Below are positions 37,252 to 45,788 of a stretch of DNA of 64,000 nt, one piece after another. Position 1 is the first letter of the stretch. Each line of letters starts with the position of its first letter. The notes beneath the pieces are model-generated. The model was not told the origin of the DNA. It made no database searches and saw only the letters and a program-made list of their open reading frames with translations. Position numbers and translations under genes: made by a program. Source of the stretch: Nitrogeniibacter aestuarii (GTDB lineage Bacteria; Pseudomonadota; Gammaproteobacteria; Burkholderiales; Rhodocyclaceae); NCBI RefSeq assembly GCF_017309585.1, contig NZ_CP071321.1, forward strand, positions 930,001 to 994,000, in the 5' to 3' direction.

Positions 37252-37650
37252 TCAGTCCGGAATGACGGCGGTCACTTCGATTTCCACCTTGGCGCGGTCC
37301 TCGACCAGATCGGCGACCTGCACGGCACTCATGGCGGGGAAGTTGCGGCCCATCACATCGCGGTAGACGACACCGATGTCCTTGAGGCGGGCGACGTATT
37401 CCTTCTTGTCTTCCAGGTACCAGGTCATGCGCACCACATGCTCCGGGCCGCCACCGGCGGCGCGCACCACGTCCATGCAGTTATGCAGGGCCTGCTGGAT
37501 CTGCTCGACCAGGTCGTCGGTTTCGAATTCGCACTGGGCGTTCCAGCCGATCTGGCCGCCGACGTAGATCTGCCGGCCACGTGCCTCGATACCGTTGGCG
37601 TAGCCTTTGGGGGCAATCCAGCCCTCGGGTTGAATGACTTTGATGCTCAT
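37252..37650 (-). CDS. RidA/YjgF-family protein lacking the deaminase arginine
   Basis: A 132-residue Rid-family trimer-forming protein. The C-terminal signature is FPAMSAVQVADLVEDRAKVE. RidA proteins that hydrolyse imines have an Arg at the place of this Met (FPARS in E. coli RidA), so enamine/imine deamination by the standard mechanism is doubtful. The location in a pathway that must release ammonia from 2-amino-5-oxocyclohexene-carboxyl-CoA nonetheless suggests action on an amino- or oxo-ring intermediate. It starts inside the thioesterase stop (ATGA overlap). Confidence 0.9.
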   Translation of the reverse strand: MSIKVIQPEGWIAPKGYANGIEARGRQIYVGGQIGWNAQCEFETDDLVEQIQQALHNCMDVVRAAGGGPEHVVRMTWYLEDKKEYVARLKDIGVVYRDVMGRNFPAMSAVQVADLVEDRAKVEIEVTAVIPD

Positions 37651-38087
37651 GACTTCTCCTTGAATCCATGGATGGCCTGGCGGATGTCTTCCGGCCAGGG
37701 CATGGGACGGTGGGTGTCCAGCGAGGTGGCGACCATGCGCTGCTCGAAACGGACGCGTTCGCCCCCGTCGGGGCCGACGATGCGGTGTGTCAGGTGCAGT
37801 GAGCTGTTGCCGACATGGGTCACCGACAACTCGAATCGCACCGTTTCGCCGAAATGCGAGGGGGCAACGAAAGTGGTGTCGATCTGGGCGGTCGGTGTGC
37901 CCATGCGTCGTTCGCTCACGGTCTCGGTCCATGGCTTGCCGATATGCGCCCACCAGTCTTCGACCACGCCGTTGAGCAACTCGAAGTAGCGGGGGAAAAA
38001 CACGATGCCCGCCGGGTCGCAGTGGCTGAACCGGATCAGGCGTTCGGCGACGAATTGCCCGGTGGGGATGTCTGAGTTTGTGTGCAT
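37647..38087 (-). CDS. 4-hydroxybenzoyl-CoA-type (hot-dog) thioesterase
   Basis: A 146-residue acyl-CoA thioesterase of the 4HBT hot-dog family. The active-site stretch SHCDPAGIVFFPRYF, with the catalytic Asp near residue 23, is textbook. The start at 38087 has a GGAGG site 9 bases upstream; an earlier TTG is less likely. In CoA-dependent aromatic pathways such enzymes free trapped CoA from dead-end thioesters, for example excess 2-aminobenzoyl-CoA. That use is inferred. It lies 19 bases after the glutaryl-CoA dehydrogenase gene. Confidence 0.9.
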   Translation of the reverse strand: MHTNSDIPTGQFVAERLIRFSHCDPAGIVFFPRYFELLNGVVEDWWAHIGKPWTETVSERRMGTPTAQIDTTFVAPSHFGETVRFELSVTHVGNSSLHLTHRIVGPDGGERVRFEQRMVATSLDTHRPMPWPEDIRQAIHGFKEKS

Positions 38088-38106
38088 GTTCGGCAAGCCT
38101 CCGAAA

Positions 38107-39288
38107 TCAGTTGGCGAAGGCGGCGATCCCGGTGATGGCGCGACCGAGAATCAGTGCATGGATGTCATGCGTGCCTTCGTAGGTATTGACCACCTCCAGA
38201 TTCACCAGATGGCGGGCGATGCAGAACTCGTCTGAGATGCCGTTGCCGCCCAGCATGTCGCGCGCGTTGCGGGCAATGTCCAGGGCCTTGCCGCAGGAGT
38301 TGCGCTTGACGATGGAGGTGAGCTCCACCGGCGCATTGCCTTCGTCCTTCATGCGCCCGATGCGCAGGCAGGTCTGCAGGCCGAGGGTGATCTCGGTGAG
38401 CATGTCGGCCAGCTTCTTCTGGATGAGCTGGTTGGCCGCCAGCGGACGACCGAACTGCTTGCGATCCAGGGTGTATTGACGTGCTGTCTCGTAGCAGGCC
38501 TCGGCGGCGCCGAGGGCGCCCCAGGCGATACCGAAGCGGGCGCTGTTCAGGCAGGTGAACGGGCCTTTGAGACCGCGCACGTCGGGGAAAGCGTTCTCCT
38601 CGGGGCAGAACACCTCGTCCATGACGATTTCGCCAGTGATCGAGGCGCGCAGGCCGACCTTGCCGTGGATGGCCGGGGCGGAGAGGCCCGTCCAGCCCTT
38701 CTCGAGCACGAAGCCGCGGATCTGGCCCTCGTCGTCCTTGGCCCACACCACGAACACGTCGGCAATGGGGCTGTTGGTGATCCAGGTCTTGGCGCCGCTC
38801 AGGCGGTAGCCGCCGTCCACCTTGCGGGCACGGGTGATCATGCTGCCCGGATCGGAGCCATGGTTCGGCTCGGTCAGGCCGAAGCAGCCGACCCATTCGC
38901 CGGTGGCAAGCTTGGGCAGGTACTTGCGCTTTTGCGCCTCGGTGCCGAATGCGTTGATCGGCACCATCACCAGCGAGCTTTGCACGCTCATCATCGAGCG
39001 GTAGCCCGAATCGACACGCTCCACTTCGCGGGCGATCAGGCCGTAGCACACGTAGTTGAGGCCGGAGCCGCCGTATTCCTCGGGAATGGTGGCGCCCAGC
39101 AGACCCAGCTCACCCATCTCGTTGAAGATGGCGCGGTCGGTGTTCTCGTTCCGGAAGGCGTCCTGCACGCGCGGCAGCAGGCGTTCCTGGCAGTAATCGC
39201 GGGCGGTGTCGCGGACCATGCGTTCGGTCTCGGACAGTTGCTGATCGAGCAGAAGCGGGTCGTTCCAATCGAAATGAAGTTTGCTCAT
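38107..39288 (-). CDS. gcdH: Glutaryl-CoA dehydrogenase
   Basis: A 393-residue FAD enzyme that oxidises and decarboxylates glutaryl-CoA to crotonyl-CoA. The identification rests on the catalytic Glu in NTYEGTHDIHALILGRAITG at the C-terminus and on the carboxylate-binding Arg in GYRSMMSVQSSLVM (near residue 88), both specific to this family rather than general acyl-CoA dehydrogenases. FAD contacts lie in FGLTEPNHGSDPGSM and WITNSPIADVFVVWA. Its presence indicates that ring degradation in this operon converges on glutaryl-CoA. It is 19 bases downstream of a second acyl-CoA dehydrogenase gene. Confidence 0.93.
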   Translation of the reverse strand: MSKLHFDWNDPLLLDQQLSETERMVRDTARDYCQERLLPRVQDAFRNENTDRAIFNEMGELGLLGATIPEEYGGSGLNYVCYGLIAREVERVDSGYRSMMSVQSSLVMVPINAFGTEAQKRKYLPKLATGEWVGCFGLTEPNHGSDPGSMITRARKVDGGYRLSGAKTWITNSPIADVFVVWAKDDEGQIRGFVLEKGWTGLSAPAIHGKVGLRASITGEIVMDEVFCPEENAFPDVRGLKGPFTCLNSARFGIAWGALGAAEACYETARQYTLDRKQFGRPLAANQLIQKKLADMLTEITLGLQTCLRIGRMKDEGNAPVELTSIVKRNSCGKALDIARNARDMLGGNGISDEFCIARHLVNLEVVNTYEGTHDIHALILGRAITGIAAFAN

Positions 39289-39307
39289 GTGCTTCTCCGG
39301 CTTGGGG

Positions 39308-40465
39308 TCAGGTGTGTTGTTTGAGGAGTTCGCGGGCAACGATGAGTTTCTGCACCTCGGTTGCCCCTTCGTAAATGCGTAGCGCGCGGATTTCGCGATA
39401 CAGGGATTCGACCCGCACGCCGCTGCGCACGCCCTGGCCGCCATGCATCTGCACGGCCGCATCGATGATGCGCTGGGCGTTCTCGGTCGCGGTCATCTTG
39501 GCCATGGCCGCTTCGCGGGTGGTGGGTAGTTTCTGCACATCGCGGCGCCAGGCGGCGCGTGCGGTCAGCAAGGCGGCGGCATCGATGTCGGTGGCCATCT
39601 CGCCCAGTCTGGCCTGGGTCAGCTGGAAGTCGGCCAGCGTGTGGCCGAACATCGGTCGGGCTTTCACATGGGTGATGGCCTCGTCCAGTGCGCGGCGGGC
39701 AAAGCCGAGGGCGGCAGCGCCCACCGAGGCACGGAAGATGTCCAGCGTACGCATCGCCACCTTGAAGCCTTCGCCCGCGGCGCCGAGGCGGTGCCCCACC
39801 GGCACGCGCATGTCGGTGAAACGCAGGCGCGCCAGCGGGTGCGGGGCGATCACCTCAAGCCGTTCGGCGATCTCGAAACCGGGCATGTCCGGCGTGATGA
39901 CGAAGGCCGAGATGCCGCGCGTGCCCGGCGCTTCGTCGGTGCGGGCGAACAGGCAGTACACATCGGCGATGCCGCCGTTGGAAATCCAGGTCTTCTCGCC
40001 GTTGATCACGTAGTGATCGCCCTCAAGGCGGGCCTCGCAGGTCATTGCGCCCACATCCGAGCCGGCCAGTGGCTCGGTCAGTGCGAAGGCTGCGATCCAT
40101 TCGCCCGCGGCCACCCGGGGGAGCACCTGGCGCTGGATTTCCGGCGTGCCCGCGAGGGTGATCGCGCCGGTACCCAGGCCCTGCATGGCAAAGGCAAAGT
40201 CGGCCAGACCGTCATGGTAGGCAAGGGTCTCGCGGGCAACGCAGAGCGAGCGCGAATCGAGTTCGGGTAGCGCGCCGCCGAACGCGGCCGGCACGCAGTA
40301 GCGCAGGAAGCCGGCGCGACCGAGCGCGGCCACCAGCTCCCGGCAGGTGTTGTCGGTGTCGTGGTGGTCGATGGCCGGCAAGCTGGCCGCCCAGTCCACC
40401 AGGGCATCCGAAAGCTGCCGGTGCTCGGGGCCGAAGAAGGGGAGATCGAGGCAGGTGCGGTCCAT
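39308..40465 (-). CDS. Acyl-CoA dehydrogenase family protein
   Basis: A 385-residue FAD-dependent dehydrogenase distinct from the neighbouring glutaryl-CoA dehydrogenase. FAD loops FALTEPLAGSDVGAM and KTWISNGGIADVYCLFA are present, and the catalytic Glu is in ALRIYEGATEVQKLIVAREL at the C-terminus. The start at 40465 (MDRTCLDLPFFGPEH) follows the crotonase stop by 10 bases. The likely job is desaturation of a cyclic or dicarboxylic acyl-CoA intermediate, with EtfAB as acceptor. The exact substrate is not predictable. Confidence 0.9.
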   Translation of the reverse strand: MDRTCLDLPFFGPEHRQLSDALVDWAASLPAIDHHDTDNTCRELVAALGRAGFLRYCVPAAFGGALPELDSRSLCVARETLAYHDGLADFAFAMQGLGTGAITLAGTPEIQRQVLPRVAAGEWIAAFALTEPLAGSDVGAMTCEARLEGDHYVINGEKTWISNGGIADVYCLFARTDEAPGTRGISAFVITPDMPGFEIAERLEVIAPHPLARLRFTDMRVPVGHRLGAAGEGFKVAMRTLDIFRASVGAAALGFARRALDEAITHVKARPMFGHTLADFQLTQARLGEMATDIDAAALLTARAAWRRDVQKLPTTREAAMAKMTATENAQRIIDAAVQMHGGQGVRSGVRVESLYREIRALRIYEGATEVQKLIVARELLKQHT

Positions 40466-40475
40466 GATCGGTCCC

Positions 40476-41321
40476 TCAGTCGCCCTGGAATTCGGGCTTG
40501 CGCTTGGCCGCAAAGGCCTCGAACGCGCGACGGAAATCGCCGGTCATCATGCAGATGGCCTGTGCCTGGGCTTCGGACTCGATCATCTCCTCAATGCCCA
40601 TGGCCCATTCCTGATTGACCATGGTCTTGGTTACCGTGTGGGCGAACCAGGGGCCGTCGGCCAGTTCGCGGGCCAGTGCCTGCGCCTGGTCGAGCACATC
40701 CTGCGAGGGGTGCAGGCTGTTGAAGAAGCCCCAGGCGGCGCCTTCTTCGGCACGCATCGAGCGCCCGGTCATGAGCAACTCGTTGGCGCGCCCCAGTCCG
40801 ATCACGCGCGGCAGCAGGCCGCAGGCGCCCATGTCGGCGCCGGCCAGCCCCACCCGGGTGAACAGGAAGGCGGTCCTGGTGCCGGGGGTGCCCAGACGCA
40901 TGTCCGAGGCCAGCGCGATCATCGCGCCGGCGCCGGCGCAGATGCCGTCGATGGCCGAGATGATCGGCTGTGGCGCACGGCGCATGGCCTTGACCAGATC
41001 GCCGGTCATGCGGGTGAAATCGAGCAGCTCGGGCATGGTCATATGGGTGAGCGGTTCGATGATCTCGAACACGTCGCCGCCGGAGCAGAAGTTGCCGCCT
41101 TCGCCGGTGATGACGACGCTGCGCACATCGCTGGCATGGACGAGGTCACGGAACAGGTCGCGCAGTTCGGCATAGGAGTCGAAGGTCAGCGGGTTCTTCT
41201 TGTCCGGGCGGTTGAGGGTGATGGTCGCCACCCGGCCGTCGTCGGAACACGTCCACTTGAAGTGTTTCGCCGGGTAGTCCTTGAACGCGCGCTTGTGGTC
41301 TCGCATGGAAAGTTCAGCCAC
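40476..41321 (-). CDS. Atypical enoyl-CoA hydratase/isomerase family protein without the catalytic glutamates
   Basis: A 281-residue crotonase. The oxyanion-hole segment is visible (FCSGGDVFEII), but the two glutamates of enoyl-CoA hydratases are replaced: the first site reads AGAGAMIALASDM and the second TRVGLAGADMGACGLLPR. It is therefore unlikely to be a simple hydratase. Crotonases with such changes can be isomerases, decarboxylases or ring-opening hydrolases (compare BadI), so this is a candidate for ring cleavage. The GTG start at 41321 has an AGGAG site 7 bases upstream, a better fit than the downstream ATG. Confidence 0.88.
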   Translation of the reverse strand: MAELSMRDHKRAFKDYPAKHFKWTCSDDGRVATITLNRPDKKNPLTFDSYAELRDLFRDLVHASDVRSVVITGEGGNFCSGGDVFEIIEPLTHMTMPELLDFTRMTGDLVKAMRRAPQPIISAIDGICAGAGAMIALASDMRLGTPGTRTAFLFTRVGLAGADMGACGLLPRVIGLGRANELLMTGRSMRAEEGAAWGFFNSLHPSQDVLDQAQALARELADGPWFAHTVTKTMVNQEWAMGIEEMIESEAQAQAICMMTGDFRRAFEAFAAKRKPEFQGD

Positions 41322-41344
41322 GGGAGTTCTCCTGATCGTCGGGG

Positions 41345-42145
41345 TTACATCACTTCGCCGCCAGCGACGGCGATGGATTGGCCATGGATGGCGTCGGCAC
41401 CGGGCAGGCACAGCCAGGTGACTGCGTTGGCCACTTCGGCAGGCTTGACCAGGCGCCCCTGGGGGTTGCCGGCGGCCAGCTCTGCACGCGCTTCTTCGAC
41501 GCTGCGGCCGGTCTTGGCCACGATGTTGTCCACGGCGCCGGCCAGCAAGGGGGTGTCGGTGTAGCCGGGGCATACCGCATTGACGGTGATGCCGCGCTGG
41601 GCCACTTCCAGCGCCAGGGCGCGGGTGAGGCCGACAACGCCATGCTTGGCGGCGCAGTAGGGCGCCACGTATGCGTAGCCGAGCAGCCCGGCGGTGCTGG
41701 CGATGTTGATGATGCGTCCCCAGCCGGCCTCGAGCATGTCGGGCAGCGCGGCGTGGACGCAGTTGAAGGTGCCGGTCAGGTTGACGTTGATCATCATCTG
41801 CCACTGGGCCGGACTGGTCTTGGCCAGGGGGGCGCTTCTGGCGACCCCGGCGTTGTTGACCAGCAGCGCGACCGGGCCGCGTGCAGCGGCGGCTTCGCGC
41901 ATGACGCCGGTCACCGTCTCGTGGTCGGTGATGTCGGCCACGGCCACGCCGTGACCTTCGCCGGGCAGGCGGGCGCAGCAGGCCTTGAGACCGGGGCCTT
42001 CGAGCCCCAGCAGGGTGATGGTGGCGCCCTGGGCGGCCAGTGCCTGGCAGATGGCCTCGCCGATGCCGCCGTTGGCGCCGGTGACCACGGCGTGGCGTCC
42101 GGCCAGGGGGCGGTCAGCGGTGTTGTGGGTGTTGGAGGTGTTCAT
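41345..42145 (-). CDS. Short-chain dehydrogenase/reductase in the 2-aminobenzoyl-CoA operon
   Basis: A 266-residue SDR. The NAD(P) loop is VVTGANGGIGEAI (near residue 20), the structural motif is NNAGVAR (near 100), and the catalytic Ser/Tyr/Lys are in NIASTAG and YCAAKHG (near 145-165). It resembles 3-hydroxybutyrate dehydrogenases. A plausible role is interconversion of a ring ketone and alcohol after 2-amino-5-oxocyclohex-1-enecarboxyl-CoA forms. The ATG at 42145 has a GAGG site. It is the second gene of the operon, 27 bases after the fused monooxygenase/reductase. Confidence 0.9.
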   Translation of the reverse strand: MNTSNTHNTADRPLAGRHAVVTGANGGIGEAICQALAAQGATITLLGLEGPGLKACCARLPGEGHGVAVADITDHETVTGVMREAAAARGPVALLVNNAGVARSAPLAKTSPAQWQMMINVNLTGTFNCVHAALPDMLEAGWGRIINIASTAGLLGYAYVAPYCAAKHGVVGLTRALALEVAQRGITVNAVCPGYTDTPLLAGAVDNIVAKTGRSVEEARAELAAGNPQGRLVKPAEVANAVTWLCLPGADAIHGQSIAVAGGEVM

Positions 42146-42172
42146 CGAGTTCGTCCTCAAGGATGGGCCGGA

Positions 42173-44476
42173 TCAGGCGTTCAGCGCCATCTGCCCGGCG
42201 CGTTCGATGTTGCGTTCGAGCTGGACCTTGCCGCCCACGTACTGTCGCGGCCAGCGCACGTTCTGGTAGCCCTGGTCGGCGGCGGCATGCAGCGTCCAGG
42301 CCGGGTCCGCCAGGTGGGGGCGGGCGAGGGCGCACAGATCGGCACGGCCGGCGGCGATGATGGTGTTCACATGGTCGGCCTCGAAGATGTTGCCGACCGC
42401 GATGGTGGGCACATGCACTTCGTTGCGGATCTTGTCGGAGAAGGGGGTCTGGAACATGCGGCCATAGACGGGCTTCTCTTCCTTGCTCACCTGTCCGGAT
42501 GAGACATGCACGATATCGGCGCCCGCCGCCTTGAACAGGCGGGCAATCTCGACCGCGTCCTCGGGCGTGGTGCCGCCGGGCACCCAGTCGTGTGCCGAGA
42601 TCCGCACCGACATCGGCTTGTCTTCCGGCCAGGCTGCGCGCATCGCCTCGAACACTTCGAGCGGATAGCGACAGCGGTTCTCGAGGCTGCCACCGTATTC
42701 ATCCGAGCGCTGATTGGTCAGCGGCGAGATGAAGGACGAGATCAGGTAGCCGTGCGCGGCGTGGAATTCGATCAGATCGAAGCCGGCGGTGTGGGCGCGG
42801 CGTGCCGCGGCAACGAAGTCGTCGCGAACCTTGTCCATGTCGGCGCGGGTCATCTCGCGCGGCACCTGGGAGACGCCCGGCATCAACGGCAGGGGCGAGG
42901 CTGAAATCAGCGGCCAGTTGCCGGATTCGAGCGGCTGGTCGATGCCTTCCCAGGACAGCTTGGTCGAGCCTTTGCGACCGGCGTGACCGATCTGCAGCCC
43001 CATCTTGGCGTCGCTGTTGGCGTGCACGAAATCGACGATGTCTTTCCATGCCGCAGTCTGGGGGTCGTTCCAGATGCCGGCGCACCCCGGGGTGATGCGT
43101 GCTTCCGGGGAGATGCAGGTCATTTCGGTCATGACCAGGCCGGCGCCGCCCAGGCCACGTGCCGTGTAGTGCTGGAAGTGGAAACCACCGGGGATCCCGT
43201 CGACCGCCGAGTAGGTGCACATCGGGGAGACGACCACGCGGTTGCCGAGGGTCACGCCACGCAGCTTGAAGGGCGTGAACATCGGGGGCACCGGCGGTTG
43301 TTGCGGATCGACCGGCAGGCCGGCCTGCTGCTGGAACCAGCGGTCGTACTGCGCCATGTATTCGGCGTCGCGCATTTTCTGGTTGGCGTGGCCGACGCGC
43401 TGGCTGCCGGTGAGCAGCGAGAAGGCAAACTGCTCGGGCGCCATGTCGGTGTAGTCGGCGACGTTCTCGAACCAGGTCATGCGGTTGCGGGCAGCACTTT
43501 GCAGCTTGAGCGCTTCGATCTCGCGCTCTTCCTGGTAGCGGGCGAGGCGCTCCGGCACCGAGCCGTCGGTGCTGTTGAGCACCTTGACCAGCGAAATGGC
43601 GTCTTCCATGGCGAGCTTGGTGCCCGAGCCGATGGCGAAGTGCGCCGTGTGGGCCGCGTCGCCGAGCAGCACGATGTTGTCCTTGTACCAGCGCTCGCAC
43701 AGCACCCGGTTGAACTTCAGCCACATGGCCGAGCCACGCAGGTGGCGGGCGTTGGAGACCAGCTCATGGCCGTCGAGCAGATCGGCAAACAGGTTTTCGC
43801 AGAAGGCGATGGACTCTTCCTTCTCGAACTGGTCGATGCCGGCCTTGAGCCAGGTTTCTTCCGGGGTCTCGACGATGAAGGTGGACCAGTCTTCATTGAA
43901 ACGGTAGGCGTGCAGATTGAACCAGCCCCACTCGGTTTCCTTGAATGCGAAGGTGAACGCATCGAGCTTCTTCTTGGTGCCCAGCCAGATGAAGCGGCAC
44001 TTGCGGGTGTCGATGCGCGGATTGAAATGCGCTTCGTACTTGCTGCGGGCGGTGGAGAACACGCCGTCGGAGGCGATGACCAGATCGTAGTCGGCGGCGT
44101 AGTCGTCCGGATCCCTGATCTCCTGCTCCCACACCATGTTGACGCCCAGTTCGGCGGCACGCGCCTGGAAGATCTGCAGCAGCTTCAGGCGGGCGATACC
44201 GCAAAAGCCATGGCCGCTCGAGGTGATCTTGCGATCCTTGAAATAGACGTCGATGTCGTCCCAGTGATGGAAGTTGGCTTCGATTTCCTCCACCACCTTC
44301 GGGTCCGCCTCGCGAAAGCCGTCCATGGTCTGGTCGGAGAAAACGATCCCCCAGCCGAAGGTGTTGTCGGCAGCGTTGCGGTCGATCACGGTGATGTCAT
44401 GGTCCGGATTGGCCTGCTTCATCAGGATCGAGAAGTACAGTCCGGCGGGGCCTCCGCCCAAGCAAACGATACGCAT
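42173..44476 (-). CDS. 2-aminobenzoyl-CoA monooxygenase/reductase (fused flavoprotein)
   Basis: A 767-residue fusion. Residues 1-390 form a group A flavin monooxygenase domain with the FAD loop CLGGGPAGLYFSILM (residues 5-19) and a second FAD motif LLGDAAHTAHFAIGSGTKLA near residue 277. From about residue 398 follows an Old Yellow Enzyme domain (FTPFKLRGVTLGNRVVVSPM) with substrate-binding HAAHGYLISSF near residue 575. This architecture is that of the Azoarcus evansii enzyme, which hydroxylates and reduces 2-aminobenzoyl-CoA to 2-amino-5-oxocyclohex-1-enecarboxyl-CoA. Salicylyl-CoA 5-hydroxylase relatives share it, so the substrate is likely, not proven. It is the first gene of a 12-gene operon. 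Confidence 0.93.
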   Translation of the reverse strand: MRIVCLGGGPAGLYFSILMKQANPDHDITVIDRNAADNTFGWGIVFSDQTMDGFREADPKVVEEIEANFHHWDDIDVYFKDRKITSSGHGFCGIARLKLLQIFQARAAELGVNMVWEQEIRDPDDYAADYDLVIASDGVFSTARSKYEAHFNPRIDTRKCRFIWLGTKKKLDAFTFAFKETEWGWFNLHAYRFNEDWSTFIVETPEETWLKAGIDQFEKEESIAFCENLFADLLDGHELVSNARHLRGSAMWLKFNRVLCERWYKDNIVLLGDAAHTAHFAIGSGTKLAMEDAISLVKVLNSTDGSVPERLARYQEEREIEALKLQSAARNRMTWFENVADYTDMAPEQFAFSLLTGSQRVGHANQKMRDAEYMAQYDRWFQQQAGLPVDPQQPPVPPMFTPFKLRGVTLGNRVVVSPMCTYSAVDGIPGGFHFQHYTARGLGGAGLVMTEMTCISPEARITPGCAGIWNDPQTAAWKDIVDFVHANSDAKMGLQIGHAGRKGSTKLSWEGIDQPLESGNWPLISASPLPLMPGVSQVPREMTRADMDKVRDDFVAAARRAHTAGFDLIEFHAAHGYLISSFISPLTNQRSDEYGGSLENRCRYPLEVFEAMRAAWPEDKPMSVRISAHDWVPGGTTPEDAVEIARLFKAAGADIVHVSSGQVSKEEKPVYGRMFQTPFSDKIRNEVHVPTIAVGNIFEADHVNTIIAAGRADLCALARPHLADPAWTLHAAADQGYQNVRWPRQYVGGKVQLERNIERAGQMALNA

Positions 44477-44543
44477 GGTGTTCTCCTGTGGTGTGTGGCT
44501 CGTACGCTCGGTCGTTGTCGGGACTACTTTGATCGAGCGTCAA

Positions 44544-44606
44544 TGTTTAGTTAAAAATATTTCATGTCTAAACTAACAAGTCAAGATAATTTTATAACTA
44601 AACTAA
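44544..44606 (-). promoter_or_regulatory. Promoter and MarR-type operator repeats of the 2-aminobenzoyl-CoA operon
   Basis: CTAAACTAA occurs at 44568-44576 and 44598-44606, exactly 30 bases apart. An inverted related site (GTTTAGTTAA) is at 44545-44554. Read on the minus strand, a TTGACT -35-like element lies between the two direct copies, with an AATATT -10-like element 17 bases further. A bound MarR regulator, encoded just upstream, would occlude it. The patch is strikingly AT-rich against its neighbours. Confidence 0.65.
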
Positions 44607-44613
44607 TTCGGTC

Positions 44614-44640
44614 AAAAAAAGCAGGGCGGAAACGCCCTGC
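44614..44640 (-). terminator. Rho-independent terminator of the marR gene
   Basis: GCAGGGCG and CGCCCTGC form a perfect 8-base stem around a GAAA loop, followed on the minus strand by seven T. It begins directly after the MarR stop codon, insulating the operon downstream from read-through. Confidence 0.9.
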
Positions 44641-44642
44641 GC

Positions 44643-45155
44643 TCAGGAAGCCGGGTTGTGTTTGGCCAGCAGGCTCTTCATCTTGCCGAGCAGATCGTGC
44701 AGCTCATGCTGCTCGTCGTCATCGAGGGACGAGAGCAGGGAGACCACCCAGTCTTCGTGGCTGCGTGCCATCTGGGCAAACAGATCTCTGCCCTTGTCGG
44801 TCAGCAAGAGGAAGTAGGCGCGACGATCGGTCGGATCATCGCGGCGTTCGATCATGCCTTCAGCCACGAGGCGGTCGGCCAGCCCGGTGACGTTGCCACC
44901 GGTCACCATCAACAGTCGCGACACTTCGCGCATGCGAAGCCCTTCGGGGTGACGGTACAGCTGGGACATGAGGTCGAAGCGCGCCAGGGTGGTATCGAAC
45001 TCGTCGCGCAGCCGGGTGCGCAGGGTGCTCTCGATCAGATTGTGGCAGGCCAGCAGCCGCAGCCACAGGCGCAGTGCGACATGATCCTGCCCGGGATGCG
45101 GCGTTTGCATCGCGGAGGCAGGTTCAGGTGTCGCGGCCTGAGCGCGTTTCGACAT
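44643..45155 (-). CDS. MarR-family transcriptional regulator
   Basis: A 170-residue winged-helix regulator. The recognition region is MREVSRLLMVTGGNVTGLADRLVAEGMI, and the wing follows at RRDDPTDRRAYFLLLTDKG. Members linked to aromatic-CoA degradation usually repress and are released by the CoA thioester, so 2-aminobenzoyl-CoA is a reasonable candidate ligand. The gene lies 94 bases after ribH and just upstream of the 2-aminobenzoyl-CoA operon on the same strand. The start at 45155 (MSKRAQAATPEP) is a best guess. Confidence 0.9.
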   Translation of the reverse strand: MSKRAQAATPEPASAMQTPHPGQDHVALRLWLRLLACHNLIESTLRTRLRDEFDTTLARFDLMSQLYRHPEGLRMREVSRLLMVTGGNVTGLADRLVAEGMIERRDDPTDRRAYFLLLTDKGRDLFAQMARSHEDWVVSLLSSLDDDEQHELHDLLGKMKSLLAKHNPAS

Positions 45156-45248
45156 GAGGCTCTTCTCGGCAGGAGGAATGACGTCGGCGCCGGCCTTGGA
45201 GAGGTGCGCCCGAAGGCGGATTATAGCGGCTGACTCAATACTTGACAC

Positions 45249-45788
45249 TTAAATTTCCTCCGCTGTGACAGCGCGTCGCGCCTGTGGGGGCGGGCCCGGG
45301 GGCGCGATGTCGTGTCGGGTGGTCCGCCCGGTCATCGCGATCAGCAGATTGGCCATTTCCACGGCGGCGCGCGCGCAATCCTCGGCCTTCTGGCGCACCC
45401 GGACGTGGGCCTGGGCGTCGGTGAAGCAGGTGAGGATGCCGTTGGCCACCGGAATGCCGGTGTCGAGCTGCACCGCCATGACGCCACGGGAGGCTTCGTT
45501 GGAGACCACCTCGAAGTGGTAGGTCTCGCCGCGGATGACGGCCCCCAGGGCGATCAGCGCATCGAAATTGCCGCTCTGGCCCATGGTTTGCGCCACCAGG
45601 GGGATCTCGAGTGCACCGGGGACCGAGACGACCGTGGCGGCGGCGCCGAGGTGTTCGAGTTCATGGACACAGGCGTCGCGCAGGGCGTCGCAGATGTCGG
45701 CGTTGAAGCGGCTCACGACCACGCCGATGTGCAGTCCGCTGCCGTCCAGCTCGGGCGCGCCGCCTGTGTTGGTGTTAACGCGAAGCAT
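45249..45788 (-). CDS. ribH: 6,7-dimethyl-8-ribityllumazine synthase
   Basis: Penultimate enzyme of riboflavin synthesis, condensing the ribitylaminouracil with dihydroxybutanone phosphate. Of 179 residues, the N-terminal IGVVVSRFNADICDAL segment, the VPGALEIPLVAQ segment (near residue 60) and the RGETYHFEVVSNEASRGV catalytic region with its His (near 93) are canonical. The C-terminus has a proline-rich extension of about 20 residues. It overlaps the end of the ribBA gene by 14 bases, so the two are one unit. Confidence 0.95.
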   Translation of the reverse strand: MLRVNTNTGGAPELDGSGLHIGVVVSRFNADICDALRDACVHELEHLGAAATVVSVPGALEIPLVAQTMGQSGNFDALIALGAVIRGETYHFEVVSNEASRGVMAVQLDTGIPVANGILTCFTDAQAHVRVRQKAEDCARAAVEMANLLIAMTGRTTRHDIAPPGPPPQARRAVTAEEI

